This document shows, piece after piece, positions 33,001 through 46,448 of a stretch of DNA of 64,000 nucleotides. Position 1 is the stretch's first letter; every line of letters starts with the position of its first letter. The translations under genes were made by a program, and so were the position numbers. The stretch covers positions 1-64,000 of the forward strand of contig CDMY01000348.1 of NCBI GenBank assembly GCA_001179505.1. Direction: 5' to 3'. The notes beneath the pieces were generated by a model. The model searched no databases, was not told the DNA's origin, and was given only the letters and a program-made list of their open reading frames with translations. The DNA comes from Vitrella brassicaformis. Taxonomy: Eukaryota > Sar > Vitrellaceae.

Positions 33001-36000
33001 GGACGGCCGCAGATTCTCATCTCCGAGGTGCGGGCTCATGTTGCCCACTTGCGAGAGCGAGACGGAATCGTCGTCATATGCCGGTAGTGGGGGTGGGAAG
33101 GGGCAGGGGAGGGGAGGAGCGACGGCCTTGTCCCCACTCCCATCACCACTCATTCGGTGTGGCAGCATGAACGCGGTGGCCTCAGAGGAGGCGTACAGGG
33201 GGGTGGACTCCGGCTGCCACGGTGCTGTCGTGCGGCTCTGGGATGCGACGGGCGACAAGGCTTGACTGCCCGCTGTCTTGTGGGACGCCTTGGTTTCTCC
33301 AGTGGCGGCACGGGTGGCGTGGACAGGGATGCGGGGTGAGGCCAAGAATGGGGAGGCGTGGGCTGGGGACGGAGCAAGGGCTTCTAGCTGCTGCGATTCA
33401 TAAGCAAGACGCTCTGGTCAGTAAAGACACACAAACCATGCAGGGCGATATCGATGCGTCTGTCGGTCCTCCGTGTTTTTGCACCACCCACCATCGATCT
33501 GTCCCGTCGACAGGGTGTCTGCGCTCGGCGAGAAGGTCTGTGGCGACGACATGAAGCTGAAGGGCCGCTCGCCACTGCCTTCGGCATCCGCAGCCCTCTC
33601 CCTCTCGCCACCTCCGCCCACCCCTGCCTCTTTGGCCAGAGCAGCCAGCGACACGAAATCCGATGACAATCCGCCACCTTGCTGCTCGTCTGGACGAGAG
33701 GAGCTGCGGACGACAACCGTTGGGATCTTGCCCCCACCCCCACCATCAGCTGATGGGCTGCCCGGCGACGGCTGATTGGACTGATCACTCGTCTGCACCC
33801 GTCCAATGTCGTCGAAGCTCAGCTCGACCTCCACGCTAAAAGGGTCGCCCAGTTCCCCTCCTGCCCCTTGCGCAGCCACTACCACCTCGACCTCCTCTTG
33901 CGCGGGGCCGTCGGTTGCCAATGGTCTCGGCTCGTCATCGATACAACTATGGGGGCCGTGCGATTGGGCGGCGGTGTCGACATGTGAGCGCGAAGGCGGG
34001 GCAGGCGGCGTAATGCGATAGGACTCATCCGGATGCGATGGCGATGGCGCCGGTGCGTCGTGTGCGGAATGGCTGTCAGGAGGGGGCTGAGGGTCCGCGA
34101 CGACGGGAGAAGAGGGGCCGGAAGCAGGCTCGTCATGCGCCACTGTGTGAGGTGGCTGGGCGAGGGCCGCGCGAGGGGAGGGCCTCTCTGCATGATCCGC
34201 CGTGCTGTCGAGCCCTTCGTCAAGCGGCAGACCCGCCGTGCTCTCTCCAATCTCCCTCTGATCTCGGCGGTCCGCAGCAGCCTTGCCGCCTTGTCCGCTC
34301 GCCATCAAGACGTCCTCCAGCACTCTCACGTCAGACAGCCGGCTCCCGCTCAGTGCGGGCGGTCCTCCCATATGACTCGGCCCCGCCTTCTCCTTCTTGG
34401 CCACACCATGGACAGCCGAAACGCCCGACGACGCAGTGCGGAAGCTGCCCATCTCCATGCTCACATGGGAGGGGTGCCGGAAGCGGCCTAAGCTCCCGTC
34501 CGTCGCGCCGCCATCGAAGGCGGCAGGAGGGCCGAATCCAATGATCGGGCTCTGGCCGAGCTCTCTCCTCCTCTGCTGCTGCGGGTGAACGTGTGTGGTG
34601 TGTGTGGGAGGGGAGGTGTATGTGGTGTCTGCGGGCGGGATGGACTCGGTCGCCGAGAGAGTGACAGCCGGCGTGACGGACTGCGATGGCGGGTGGACGG
34701 GGAAGCTGCCGGATGAGTCCGTCGAGTGGGGGTCCACACCCACGGAAACAAACGTCCTGACAGTGAAGACAAGACCGACCATGTAGAAGAGAGCAGCAGG
34801 ATCGTAGGCCTGTTGGCCGTGTGTGTTGCTCACCTGCCATCTGGCGCCATGGTGTGCCCGTTGTGGGGGTGTGGTGGTAGGGGAGGAAGACCGTGGCCGT
34901 TCCTCTCTCCCCGCCGTGATGACAGCCTCCGGGCAGATGAGGCAGAGGAGGGAGTCTCGAGAGCACGGTCGATTTTGGAGAACTCAACCTGCACACGCCA
35001 CGCCCACGTGCTATAGATACACACCGATCAAGGCACCCCGATCCCCCCTCCTCACTCACCTCCTGCTTGACGCGCGCAAGCTCTTCAGTGGTCTCAGCTA
35101 GCGTCTTCATTTTCTCCTCCATGAATCTGTGCATGGCGGACAGCTGATCCCTCAATGACATGTTCTCCGCCTCGAGCAGCTTGTTCATCCCCGTATCCCC
35201 ATGGGTCTCGTCCCACGTCCTCGCCCCACGCAGCCGGGACGGTGTGGCCATGGCCATGGCCGTGGCCGCCTGGCTGACCATCATATTGCCCGTGCTGTTC
35301 CTCCTCTCCATGGCCTGGCGGGCCGTCTCCCTCTCCTTCGCCCTCACGTGCTCTCCATCAAGTCGCGCCAGCTTCGGGAAGAGGACCAGTATCTGCTGCC
35401 TTGCGTAGCTCTGAGAGACCAGCGGGTTGCCGGCAATCGACAGGTCAGCGAGAGCTGGGCAGCGCGTGAGCCGTCTGAGGGCCTTGACGGTCGCCAATTG
35501 ATTGTGGGAGAAGTCCACCTGAAGGCACAAGCAGCAATGATATGCGTCACCTGCATGAACACATTGCTCGGTGCTCGGCTCGGCATACACTTCGCAGGGC
35601 GGTGAGATTGTGCATGCCGTCAGGGAGCGAGGTAATGGCGTTGCGGCTAAGGTCGAGTGACTCGAGGCAAGTGAGGGCCAAGACAAACTCGCAACTCCTC
35701 AGCCCACACGACCGCAGACGAAGAACCTGACCCACAGACAAGACAGATAGACAAGGGAAGAATGTCACATCAACGTGATGTGTCAGGTGTCAGAAAACGG
35801 AATGCTTACCTGCAGTGTGCTGCCGATTAGGCTGAGGTTATCCAGCAGCTCCGCACTGATTGTCTGGCGCTGAAACTCCAGCTGCCGCAGCACCCTCGCC
35901 TCCCGCAGAGCCTCCGGGCAGCCCAACAGGTCATGCAGCCTCACATGCATGTCATTGAGCACCTCCACTCTATCAATCGGGGCAAACGCAGCATCCTCGA

Positions 36001-36037
36001 TCTGCTCCTTCAGGACCATCGCCGCCTCTTCCTCCAT
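30069..36037 (-). CDS. Leucine-rich repeat and coiled-coil protein
   Basis: Large multi-exon gene; the first exons 36037-35810, 35726-35589, 35518-35060, 34988-34834 and 34756 onward join in frame. The N-terminus has SDS22-like leucine-rich repeats (LRLRSCGLRSCEFVLALTCL, LESLDLSRNAITSLPDG, VDFSHNQLATVKALRRL, LADLSIAGNPLV) closed by an LRR-cap-like segment (FPKLARLDGEHVRA). A coiled coil follows (NKLLEAENMSLRDQLSAMHR), then a long Pro/Ser/Gly-rich low-complexity region, further coiled coils (FNEELRRRLGELQGQNGALA; LMRLRELEQKLTCDHQGHL; LDRLLAQNTHICRLEQQLG) and a basic C-terminus. This plan resembles LRR/coiled-coil proteins of basal bodies, cilia and the cytoskeleton, which is an inference. It is possible that two genes are merged; acceptors at 33390 and 31190 keep frame, favouring one. 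Confidence 0.6.
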
Positions 36038-36256
36038 TGCGACTCTGACTGAGACAAACTTGATTGAGACTGTGATTACGTCAAATAGCAGGGGGGCTGA
36101 TCAGTATGAGCTCGCGCCGCCAGCGCCCCGCGATCAAGGCCGCGATCGGAAGGAAAAGGGACGCTGAAGGACGGAAAGGAAGGAAAAGACGAACACCAGA
36201 ACACAAAAGTGACGGCAATTCGAGTTGCAACTCATCCCAAAGTTCGAGTGAATCAG
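36038..36256. promoter_or_regulatory. Divergent promoter region
   Basis: 219 bp between divergent starts of the LRR-coiled-coil gene (minus) and the RCC1-RasGAP gene (plus). Purine-rich GGAAAGGAAGGAAAAGACG at 36174-36192. No recognised promoter element. Confidence 0.4.
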
Positions 36257-39200
36257 ATGCCTTGTGACAGACTCCCGCCAGTCGCGGTGACTGCAGCTCT
36301 CGGCCGTCGGACGACGCTCGTCGTCGCATCATCAGATGGACAAGCGCAGCTCTTTTTGTGGCCTGCCGGGGCAAGCCCGACGGCGCCGCTGCCGCACTTT
36401 CGCCGGTACATGTGTCAACAGGTGAGTAAAGAAGGAGTCAGTGACAAAGATGGCTGTGCAAATGGTGTGTATACAGGTCTCGTGCGGCGACAATCATGCA
36501 CTGGTCGTGGTCCAGCGTGGCGGAACTGCATTTCTCTGGTCGCTGCAGCTTTGTGATGGAGATCATCCCAAGCCGTCTCTTGTATGGCTGCCAGAGAATC
36601 AAAAAGCTGCACAAATAGCGTGCGGCGGAGACTACTCATTGGTCGTGACGGATGCTGGTAACCTGTACGCTTGGGGAAATAATGCCTTCGGAAATCTGGG
36701 AACTGTCAGCACAGAGAACGCCACGGCACCGGTCCTGGTGAACTACTTCGTTCGAAGAACAAGGAAGAGACCCGGCGGTAGCGAACTCAGGGACAGAGAG
36801 AGGATAGTGGCCGTAGCCGCTGGAAGCAAGCACTCTTTATGCAGTGCGGAGGACGGGACCGTGTTCTCCTGGTGGGAAGGCACGCATAAGAATACTTTCA
36901 GAGTCATGAACAGAATGGCGTCTCTTTCTTCACTTGTGTTTGCAGGGGCTGTGGCGCCAACGGCAGGCTAGGGCTGGGGCCTGACCTTGAGGGGAGCTTC
37001 TATCCAAGAGAGGTTCCCATGGGACAGACAAGCGGACAGGACGATGACGATGCCGGCTCAGCCACAGAACCAACCTTTTCCCAAGAGAGGGTCAGTCCTT
37101 GTATTGCATAGAATCTTCTCACAGGTATCCGTGTACACGTGTGTATGCGCATGTGATGCAGAGTATAGTGATCGTTCAGGTGTCTGCTGGAGAGGCCCAC
37201 TCAGCTGCGCTGAGTGCGTTAGGGGAGTGCTTCACATGGGGGTGTGCTGCGCATGGGCGTTTGGGTCATGGCGAGGCGTGCGATGTGCCCTTGCCCAAGC
37301 AGGTGGACGCTCTCACTGGCATCACACTCGTACAAGTGCGTCACAAACTAAGAGGGCTACTGTATATATCATGGCAGCTTCTCACTTGCTGCCTTGTCTT
37401 ATGTCAGGTATCTTGTGGGGCCACTCATACATTGTGTCTAACAAGGCAGGGGAAGGTTTGGTCTTTTGGGAGGGCTGTCACCGGAGCTGATGTAGAGCAG
37501 ACGCCTGCACAGGTATTCTGTCCTCTCACACATGTGCTCGCAGGGTGCAATTCTTGACATCCGTTTGAAACGAATTTTCAGATTCTAGAACTGGAACGCG
37601 TCATCCAAGTACACGCCGGCCCTATGCGCTCCTTGGCGTTGACTGATGAAGGAAAAGTAGGATGGAGGGAGAATGATAGGAGAGCACTGGCATGTGGCGT
37701 GTGTTGTGTGTATTGTGATTGGTGTGGCAGTTTTTTTCATGGGGCGGTGTCTCTGCCACTCCTCACGTGATTGAAGGCCTCAAGGCCCACGCCAGCACAC
37801 TGGCTCCACTCCGAGGCTCTGTGGCCACGTGAGCGAGCACAACACCATAGATGCACATGAGTATGTCTACGTTCCTGGAAATCATCTTTCAGTGAAGGAG
37901 AAAGCGCATGTGCTATGAGACGAGACGCGGATGCTCGCAGCGATGAGGTCAGTCACCAGACGTGAGATCTGAAAGTAGGGGCATCCATCTACGATCTATC
38001 AGCCGTGGAGCATCGTCTCTATTGCGTGCGGCGCCATGCACTCGGCCATTGTCACGTATGCAGGGGACATTTGGGTAAGTCATCCCCTATTCAGTCAGCC
38101 CTTCAGAAAACTCCTTAGCCTACAGGTCTTTGGCTCCAACGAGAGGGGCCAGATAGCTCAGCCGTCGGCCATCGATGTCTGGACACCTACTAAGCTGAGC
38201 TTCAAGGCGCCCGTGGCCGCCATAGCTGCCGGTGGCTATCACACTCTCGCACTCACCAAAGCGAGGGAGGTGAGGAAGTCGATGAGAATACACACCGGGC
38301 ATATACATATTGCTACCATTTGTGTGTCCCCATTGGTGACTGCCAGGTGTTCAGGTGAGTGCAAGGCGAGAACCAGAGAGATGTATTCCCATTATCCCAT
38401 ATCTCTTCGCTTCACGTATCAATTTCCTGACAGTTGGGGTTCCGGAGAGTCAGGGCAGGTCAGTCTGGGACAGAAAGACAACGGACGGCGTGTACTGTCA
38501 ACTTACGCTTCCTCAGATAGGGTCGGGGTTGCTCTTTAACGCACCGGAGCCCTTTCATTTGTCCGCTCTCTCTGGTGCGTCAGCTATCGCAGCGGGCGAA
38601 GACAACAGCGCCGCCATAGCGGCCGACGGCCACTTGTGGACGTGGGGCAACAATGAAGGAGGCAAGCTTGGCCAGGGAAAAACAGCTGGTTCGTCCACAC
38701 TGAAAGTCAAGAACCTCACTCATACACGAACGGACAACACGGTCGGTTTCAGGTGTGCAGCTGCTTCCACGAGTGGTCACTCAGATGCCTGGAGTGTGCG
38801 AGTTTGTGTCGCTGGGCCGACATCACACACTCGCCGTCGACAGCGAGGAGGGTCTTTGGTCGTTTGGTGAGGGATGGTTCGGACGTCTCGGCCGAGGCGC
38901 CGCCAGCCCATCGCGGCAGAAGCAAGCGGTGCTTGCAGACAATGAGACAGTACCTGGACGTGTACACTTCCAAGACGATGGTGGGAGTCGGATGGACGTG
39001 AGGTGCGTCAAGTCGGCTTGTGGTGCGTATCATTCGTGCGCCGTCGACAGTGAAGGCCAGCTTTGGATATGGGGAAGGGACAAGGTGAGATTCAAGGAAG
39101 CGGCATGAGGAATGTGCCTGATTTGAGTCTATCGTTCAGTCCGTGTGTGCTTCGAGTCACTTGCTGGAGCCTCGGTAAAGAGAAAATACATTTCATGCAG

Positions 39201-42200
39201 CCGCGTGATGATGTGTGCGTGTCCAGGCTTTTTCAGGCGGTGCACCCCATCCTCAGCGATGGGCGAGACACAGTGAGCTCCAGCATGAATGTAATTACAA
39301 GAGCCAGGCAATAATATTCCGCGTGGCCAGGTGTCCGCGATCGGCAGGGTGACAAATGTTTCATGTGGCGACGAGTACACGGTCATGTGTGGCGAGGGGT
39401 GCGTGCTGTCCCTCGGCCTCAACAACAAGCACCAGTGCGGGCTGGGAAGTGGCGCTCCACAGGTATCTGTTTGTCACCGATCTCAACCGATGTCTTGAAA
39501 CTCCAGATCTTGAATGTGTCTTCAGCTCGTCGAGACGCCTACAGTGATACCCTTGCCGGCGGGTTTCCACCCTACAGCTTCTGCATGTGGCCCTTATCAC
39601 GTCTTGGTGTGTGGCCTGGAAGGAGAGCTCTTTAGGTACGCATGTACGAACAAAACTGATCACGGGTATCGCAGAGACGACGAGGTGTCCTGATTCAGCT
39701 GGGGCGACAATTGCTGCGGTCGATTAGGCCGGGGAGCTGCAAAGCGAAGAGCTGATGGACGGATGTTGACGGATGTTGAGGAGACACCTAAGGAGGGAAT
39801 TGATGCAGACGTGGCTCGTGCCCAAGAGGATCGGCCGAGTGGTGTGCCGCACAGGGTCGTGAACAAGTGGAGAGGCGATGGCGAGGGGTCACCCGATATG
39901 TCGCCGAGCAGGCCTCTAGAAGGCATGCGAACACCCACGCCAGCAAGTCAGTCGTCAGTCCATTCCGTCATCGAGGGGATATGCACTTACCGGGCTTCTC
40001 TCTCACATATAAGTTCAGGCTCCGCTGCGGAGGACGGAGAGGGAGGTGTTGTGCATACAAACTGGCGAGAAATACAGGTATACTTCTGACGAGTCAACCA
40101 TGGCATCCCACCATTTCTCGATGAGTCTCTCGTTTTGCCAGAGGATACTCCAGCGGCAGTCGGCAGAGACGAGCGTGGAAGGCCTGAGAGACGCCGAAAA
40201 TGGGCTGAGGCGCGACCTTGCTGAGCTGAATTCGAGAATAAAGGAGGCATCCGCGCATCGTGCACATCTGCAGAAGGTGTCTCTGCTCTGTGCTTGGAGC
40301 AACAGAGACGATCGATGCTTGACTCAGTGCACTTTGCCGTTCTGCAGGTATCCATGAGCATCGAAGAGAGCCTGTGTCGGACAGGTGAGCCTGCTGTGCG
40401 GACAGCTGTCTGCACAGCACCCGCGTGTTCCGCTTTTCACTTCAGCGAAGCTATTGAACATCCCCTTGCCGGGACATAACAAAGACAAGACCCACCCGGT
40501 GGTGCTGCGCAGCCTCAGCCAGCTGCACCCCATCTTGTGGACACTCCAGAGACAGGTACGAATGTGTGCAACCGGGCGTGTGAGTGAGACAGATGGACCA
40601 ATTGAATTACAGCTTTCTTCTTTCTTCCTGGGTGTATCTTATGAGTACAGCCTCTCTACATGAAAGTGCTTAGTAACGCCGTAGTCGACTCATCCAACGC
40701 GGCCGCCCGAGGCACATTCAATCGCACGGCTGACTCGGTGAGCAGGAGCACTGAGCGTTGTAAGTGCTTCCGTCTCATTTGGCATAATCGGCAGTTGTTC
40801 CGTGACCTTGAAGACCCCTTCATCTGCTTCCGCTACTTGTCGCTGGCCAAAATGATGGCACAAGCAGAGATATCTCTGCTGGCGGAGCGCGGCCGACTCG
40901 CCTCGTTGTTCAGACCGCCTGACAGCCTCCTACTCGACGCGTTGAGTGGCATGGCGTTGAAGGTGATGACGGAAAACAATGAAGAAAAATTCATCAGTTT
41001 TCTTTTCCTTTGTCAGCTGTGTTTGTCGACGGGCTGTCTCTCCGGCTTCGCTTCCTGGCTCGCGAAAGCCCCCGCTACAGAGGAGGGGGAGGATGCCTCT
41101 CCTCCTGCGCTCTTCGCCTTCTCTCTGCAGCAGCTTGCAACACATGTGCGTTCGCCAACATTAAGATGCCGTTGTAGCTGTTGACTGTTGCTGTGTCTCT
41201 TTCTGTCCTTCTTCTGTCTTCAGCTACGGAAAGAGATCACGCCGGATACCGAGCCAAAACTGCGTGCACGGCTTGCCATCGGACGTGAATCTTTCAGAGA
41301 CTCCATGAAGGGCTTCATGGACCCCTTGCGACGAATGCGGCTGCCGAGACCCCTCAGAATTCTTCTGTTTCACATATGGGTCTGTGAATACTGTGTCTGG
41401 TGACACGCACAAATGTCTGAGCTCATTTCTGCCGCCTGCATGATTTCAGGAGTCACTGGAGAGCCCATCACTGGAGAGCACACAAGAGCTGCCCACTGTG
41501 CCATGTCTACGGGTGTCGGCGGACAGAATCGGCAAGGGCGCCGACGCTGACCTGCTGGCAAGGAAGCGACACGTCGAGAATGGGAGAGTTCTCGTCGACC
41601 TGTCGTCACTTTGGCCCATAGCGAAACTCTTCTTTCACGGCGTGCTGATTCCGTTTATGTCGGCCCCTGCCACGGTCAGTGGCATCCCGAGCAACAGAGA
41701 AGACGCCGCCTTCACATTCAACTGCAAGCAGGTCAGGTCGTACCTGTGACTTCAAGCGTACGTAGAATGATATATGTCGGCACTTGTGCCGCCCTGCAGG
41801 TCTGTGAATTCTTTTGCATGGTGTGTGAAGACTCATTCGACGCATCGCAGAGCATTGAGCGGTAAGATGACCAGTGAATCAGCACTGGTGAGCACCGATG
41901 ATGCATTTGACACATTTCCTTGTTGACACCGCAGGCTTCTAGCAGACGAGGTGACGGTGTCGGTGTGTGAGGCCTTGCTCGGGGAGCTGACGGACATCCA
42001 GCCAACAGAACTCGACATCGGCTTGACGCTGTCGCTGTACCAGGACCAGCTGAGACACACCCCAAAGATCGTGACGCTCATGTCGTCAGACGTATGTGGC
42101 TTGATCAACCTGCTCATCCAGACGGCAGTTGACGGCCGGTGGCAGCTGAGAAGGGAGACAGAGGACCCCCTGCAGCGCCTGGTCGGCCAGCTGAGGCCGA

Positions 42201-43829
42201 TAGAGCCGGATGTACTCCACATCGCGAAGAAAACAGACAGATTCCACAACTTCACACTGAGCGGTGAGCGAGTGTGGTCATGATTGTGCCTGTGGTCATC
42301 ACGAGCCTTCCCTGTGCAGACATCTCGACGTATTCGGATCTCTCGAGCTCAGCAGAGGGGGCCGATGCGGATGACGTCGAGCTGTTGCGCAGCTACAAAG
42401 ATGACGACGCCCACGGTGTTGTCGGTGGGTGACAGGGGGTGGTGCGATGACTGACTTGTGCACAAAGGGTCGATTTCTTTTTCAGGGCCCCTCACCAATT
42501 CCATAGCGGCGTTGGAAAGAGGCCTAGCTATCATGCCGCCTATCAGGCCGATGCGTGACTTTGCGCTGCTGAAATTTGAAGTGGAAGAGGCGGCGGCGAG
42601 GTGAGAGTGATGACGACTCCTTCCCACTTACAAATGGTGACCGACCAATCCACACGTCAGGCTGCTCCGATCACCGTCGCCAAACATTTACGAGGCCACT
42701 ACACTGCAAGAGGCCATTCGGGAGCTCGAGAGTATCAGAGGGGTGCAAAAGACAACATCTCATTTTGTGCTATCCGTTTGCTTACCGATCGGTGCCTTGT
42801 CTGTCAGAGCGACATCACAAGTGAGGACGTCATGCGTGCCATCGAGAGGCGGATCGAGGCAAGAAAGAGACACGCAGAGTACCTCCTAAAGCTGCGGGAA
42901 GCAAAAGCATCGCTCACAGCAGATGTGCAGTTGTTCGAAGGGCAGATGGGCGCCGACAAGGAGTTCATCAAGGCGTACCAGGTCCGTCCTGGCGTACACA
43001 CACAAACAACTATATGTAGACACCCGAATGATGTGAGTGCGTCATGCGTGTCTCTTTCTGCAGGATTGTCTCGCCTTCTCTGATGGCGGCCTGGAGATCG
43101 AGCGAGAGATCCTGCGAAAGGCGAGCGAAGAGGCGGTGATGCTGAAGTTTCCAACACTCAGCAACGCCGTCACGAGACGGCCAAAGCTGGCCGCGTTTCT
43201 CCCGAAAGGCGCTAACCTGCAGCCATCATTCACCTTCCCTCTGGGCTTCCTGGTTAGCAGGGGGGTGGTGGCCCGCCTGAAGAGCTCCGCGGGTGGCGAT
43301 CATTCCCTGTCATTGTCATACGACAATGAGACACGAATGCAGGATATGGACACGGGCCAGGAACAGCACGGGACGGGGACGGCCAGAGGAGACGAACAGC
43401 AAATGTATCGGTAGGGAGATATCGATTCACACGCTGAACGGTGGATGGCGCTGCTCCTTGTTGGCTTTGCAGCTCATTAGTCTTCACCTTCACAAAGAAG
43501 GCCGCTGGCGGCTACGATGTGCAGGTCAGGCAATGGGGAAATGCAGGTTCGAAGTGACTGAGTTCATTCGTTTCTTCATCCATGTAGGTGCTGCATCGTT
43601 CCACGTCCGGCGAGCGAAGTATATGTCACTTCGCCATCGCGTTTGCGGACATCATGTCATTCAAAACGACGCACAAGAACGCACAGGTAGGCCAACGGGC
43701 CGAAATGTCGTGTATTCGGTCAATTCAAACCTGTCTCTGTCTCGTCTGGGGCAGGTCGAATACAGCGATGGCTTTGTAGTCTTCAATTGCTATCCACTGT
43801 TGCGTTTGCTGGTGTCACACGTGGCTTGA
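36257..43829 (+). CDS. RCC1-repeat and IQGAP-like RasGAP protein
   Basis: Heavily intron-split gene (over 20 exons, introns ~50-100 bp). The N-terminal half (36257 to about 39730) has RCC1 repeats: VSCGDNHALVV, LYAWGNNAFGNLG, VAAGSKHSLCSAEDG, VSAGEAHSAAL, CFTWGCAAHGRLGHG, LWTWGNNEGGKLGQG, LWSFGEGWFGRLGRG, LWIWGRDK. After a linker and coiled coil, the C-terminal half resembles the RasGAP region of IQGAPs: LPRPLRILLFHI, FFHGVLIPFMSAPATVSGI (compare the family's ...NPAIVAP...), EDPLQRLVGQLRPIEPD, then a coiled-coil (VMRAIERRIEARKRHAEYLL) and a RasGAP_C-like end (LVFTFTKKA...VVFNCYPLLRLLVSHVA). The arginine finger and FLR motif of active GAPs are not visible, so it may only bind a small GTPase. 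The start is the first ATG; an upstream GTG is ignored. Confidence 0.65.
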
Positions 43830-44326
43830 GCAGCATTATTTCAAAGGCACTGTGGCAAGTAGGGCCGTACACGTGGTCGACGGTAGTCCGTGAATGGTGC
43901 GCATGAAGCAGGGACCAAGGACCTTGCGTAGCCCTTGCTTAAGATCGCTGTCTGCGGGCGTGGATGTGACATCTGCACATCGACCTCTAGTAGCAGATAT
44001 CAAAGGAGAGGATTGAATCGATGGCATTCTTGGTTTGGAGGCGAGCATGGTGAGCCATTCATCTCACAGACACGTCCAGCGTCATGCACACGACAACGAT
44101 ATCCATTGACATCACACACATCGTCCGGATCCATCCCATCAGAAGGTGCGTCCATCACTACAACTACCCTCCCTCTGCTGCTTATCTATCAGCTGCCTGT
44201 CTACTCCACCATCCATCCGTCATTCGGCCACGCCTGCAGCAGCTGACGACGATGGGGTGGCCGCTGCCGCAGCAGTAGCAGGACCTACAGACAGGCACAC
44301 AACCATCGAAGGTCCGTTCACACTCA
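43830..44326. other. Convergent intergenic region
   Basis: About 500 bp between two 3' ends. Only short open frames and no splice-consistent exons. Nothing recognised. Confidence 0.45.
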
Positions 44327-46156
44327 TCAAACATTTCTTATGTGTGTTCTCTCGTGACGCTGACCACCACCAGTACCAGCAGAGGGGACAGCTACCAGCT
44401 GGTTCCCAAACAGCAGTTGTACGTCCGTCCCCAACTGCTGACGCACCAGCTGCACCGTCTGCGGGAATCGGGCGGCACCACTCTGGCCCGCCGCAGGACG
44501 CTCCGTCGTGTAGAGGTTGGCGAACACACTGTCGGGGTAGAGGCCGATGATGTGGAGATGTGCCTTGAATGAGTGATCGGGCTGGTCTCCGTGCAGCACT
44601 ATCACGCGGCCTTCATGTTGTCTCATCAGCTGTCCGACCGAGTGGCCCGTGCTGGTTGTGTGAAGCTTGAACCGCTGGAGAGAAAGAGAGACAACATGAG
44701 GGCAGCTCAGCTGGTGAGGCGGTTCGTGTGCGTGGGGCTGGCTGACCAGTCGATTGCAGCGTGTGAGATGCCCTTGCTGGACGACATTGTGGAACGCGAC
44801 GTTCGTTCCTCCATAGCGCAAGCTGATCACACGCAGCATAGCAGAGCGACGCAGCCGGTGTGTATATGTGTCTGTATGAATCTGTTACGTTACTTGTCCA
44901 GCACAACGTCGCGAATCGACGCAAACTCATAATCTGCAGGCATGCAGACATACACACCCGACCATCCGAGATGATCCATCACCAACCCACGTCTCTCCCT
45001 CCTCCTCACCTTGATACACACACACGGGGTTGGCCCGGTCGAATCTATCGCGGCGTCTTCGGGTGGGGATGGTGAGCGGATGCCCGCCCAGCAGCTCCTC
45101 GCCCTTGACGCGCCGCAGCGCCATGCCAAGGTGGCGGCCGATGAGTGAGAGCTGCCGCAGCGCCTCACACCGGCTGTCGTACACCCACCGGCTGCCCACC
45201 CCCTCCACATCGCCACTGTCCAGGTATATCGGCAACTTGCCGCCGCCCCGCCCCTGATGCTTCGCCACCCTAATGATGGGCTCCCAGCCCTCCCACTCGC
45301 CGCTCTTCTGAATGATGTACAGCAGCCGCAGCAGGTGACCGATGGATGCCAGCTCGTAGCTGATGATGCCTTTGAGGCCCTTTGCAGCAAGCTCAGCGTC
45401 GATCTGCGTCTTCACATATGCCACCGACACACGTCGGCTGCCGAGTGCGCAGGTGCTGTGGAGGTGGGACAGGCCGCCGGGGCCGAGCAGAGGGAAAAAG
45501 ACGTCACGCTCTACGTCCGATGGCAGGTCGAATAGGCGAAGCTGCTGGCCCTGCTGAACCGCAAATGGAGGCGGAGTGAGAGGTGTGTGTGTCATCTGTG
45601 TGTCTGTCTGGGTGTGTACCGTGTTGCTGTCATTCTGATCTCGATGCGCACTCTCAACTAATGTAAAACCCTCATGCACCTGGACACACCACAACACACA
45701 CATACATACACGCACACAAGGTGGATCCTTCAGCAGCCACCGGACCAATCGGCACATGAGAACGCCTGCCTACCTGTGGGCCGTGCGGCGATGTCTTGGC
45801 CATGTCCGGCACCACCACAACGAGCTGCTCACGGCGGCCGTCCACCATCTCTTTCTCAGTCATATACACTTTCGTCGCCCCACCGACATCCTCAGTGCGA
45901 GCCATAGCAGCCGTCACCCACTCCTGCTTGCCCTTCTCACGCTTGTTCGTCACCATCCACACACGAGTGCCTTTCTTGTAGCGCTCGTGGGACGACGGCA
46001 ACGTCTGACATGCACATGGATGGATGAAACCAACAAACAACAAACAAACAAACCAGCCATGTGAATGAGTGAGTGAATGAATGGGTGAAACGGATGTACC
46101 TGTTGCTGCGGCAAGTCTGCAGCAGCGGATGACGACGACGCTGCAGCAGCTGCCAT
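44327..46156 (-). CDS. Unrecognised protein with F-box-like segment
   Basis: Starts MAAAAASSSSAAADLPQQQ at 46156. Further exons: one with RYKKGTRVWMVTNKREKGKQ (SH3-like or Tudor-like short beta segment), a short exon VHEGFTLVESAHRDQNDS, an exon from about 45552 with LRLFDLPSDVERDVFFPLLG followed by LSHLHSTC (F-box-like), and helical sequence to 45022. A small exon DYEFASIRDVVLD (44940-44900) joins NLRYGGTNVAFHNVVQQGHL, and after a 72-bp intron RFKLHTTSTGHSVGQLMRQH runs to a stop at 44327; this last part has the look of a ubiquitin-like domain (short beta strands, GxxVxxL pattern, VIVLHGDQPDHSF). Splice phases agree at each join I checked. Function unknown; an ubiquitin-related adaptor is a guess. 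Confidence 0.55.
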
Positions 46157-46448
46157 GGCTTGGTCAAATACGACGCACGCCTGACGCACGCCAGAGGATC
46201 AGGCACATCCCTCTCGGCATCCATCCATCCTTCTCGTGCAATCTCCTTGCTCACCGGAGTCACCGGAAGATACGATGAATGTGGCCTCTCAAGTCACCGA
46301 GAAAGCTTCTCATCCCGTGCGCATAGGCAAAGGTGGGCGAAAGCTCGCACATGTGCGATCGCAAAAAGCGCCGCGAGAAGCATTCAGGAGGGCGAATTGT
46401 TCCCGAGTCGGGTTCTTTGCAATGGTATCGTGTGCCTGAGACGATAGG
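46157..46448. promoter_or_regulatory. Divergent promoter region
   Basis: 292 bp between divergent starts. Contains CGATCGCAAAAAGCGCCGCGAG at 46357-46378 and ACGCACGCC-type repeats near 46170-46195. No named element. Confidence 0.35.
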
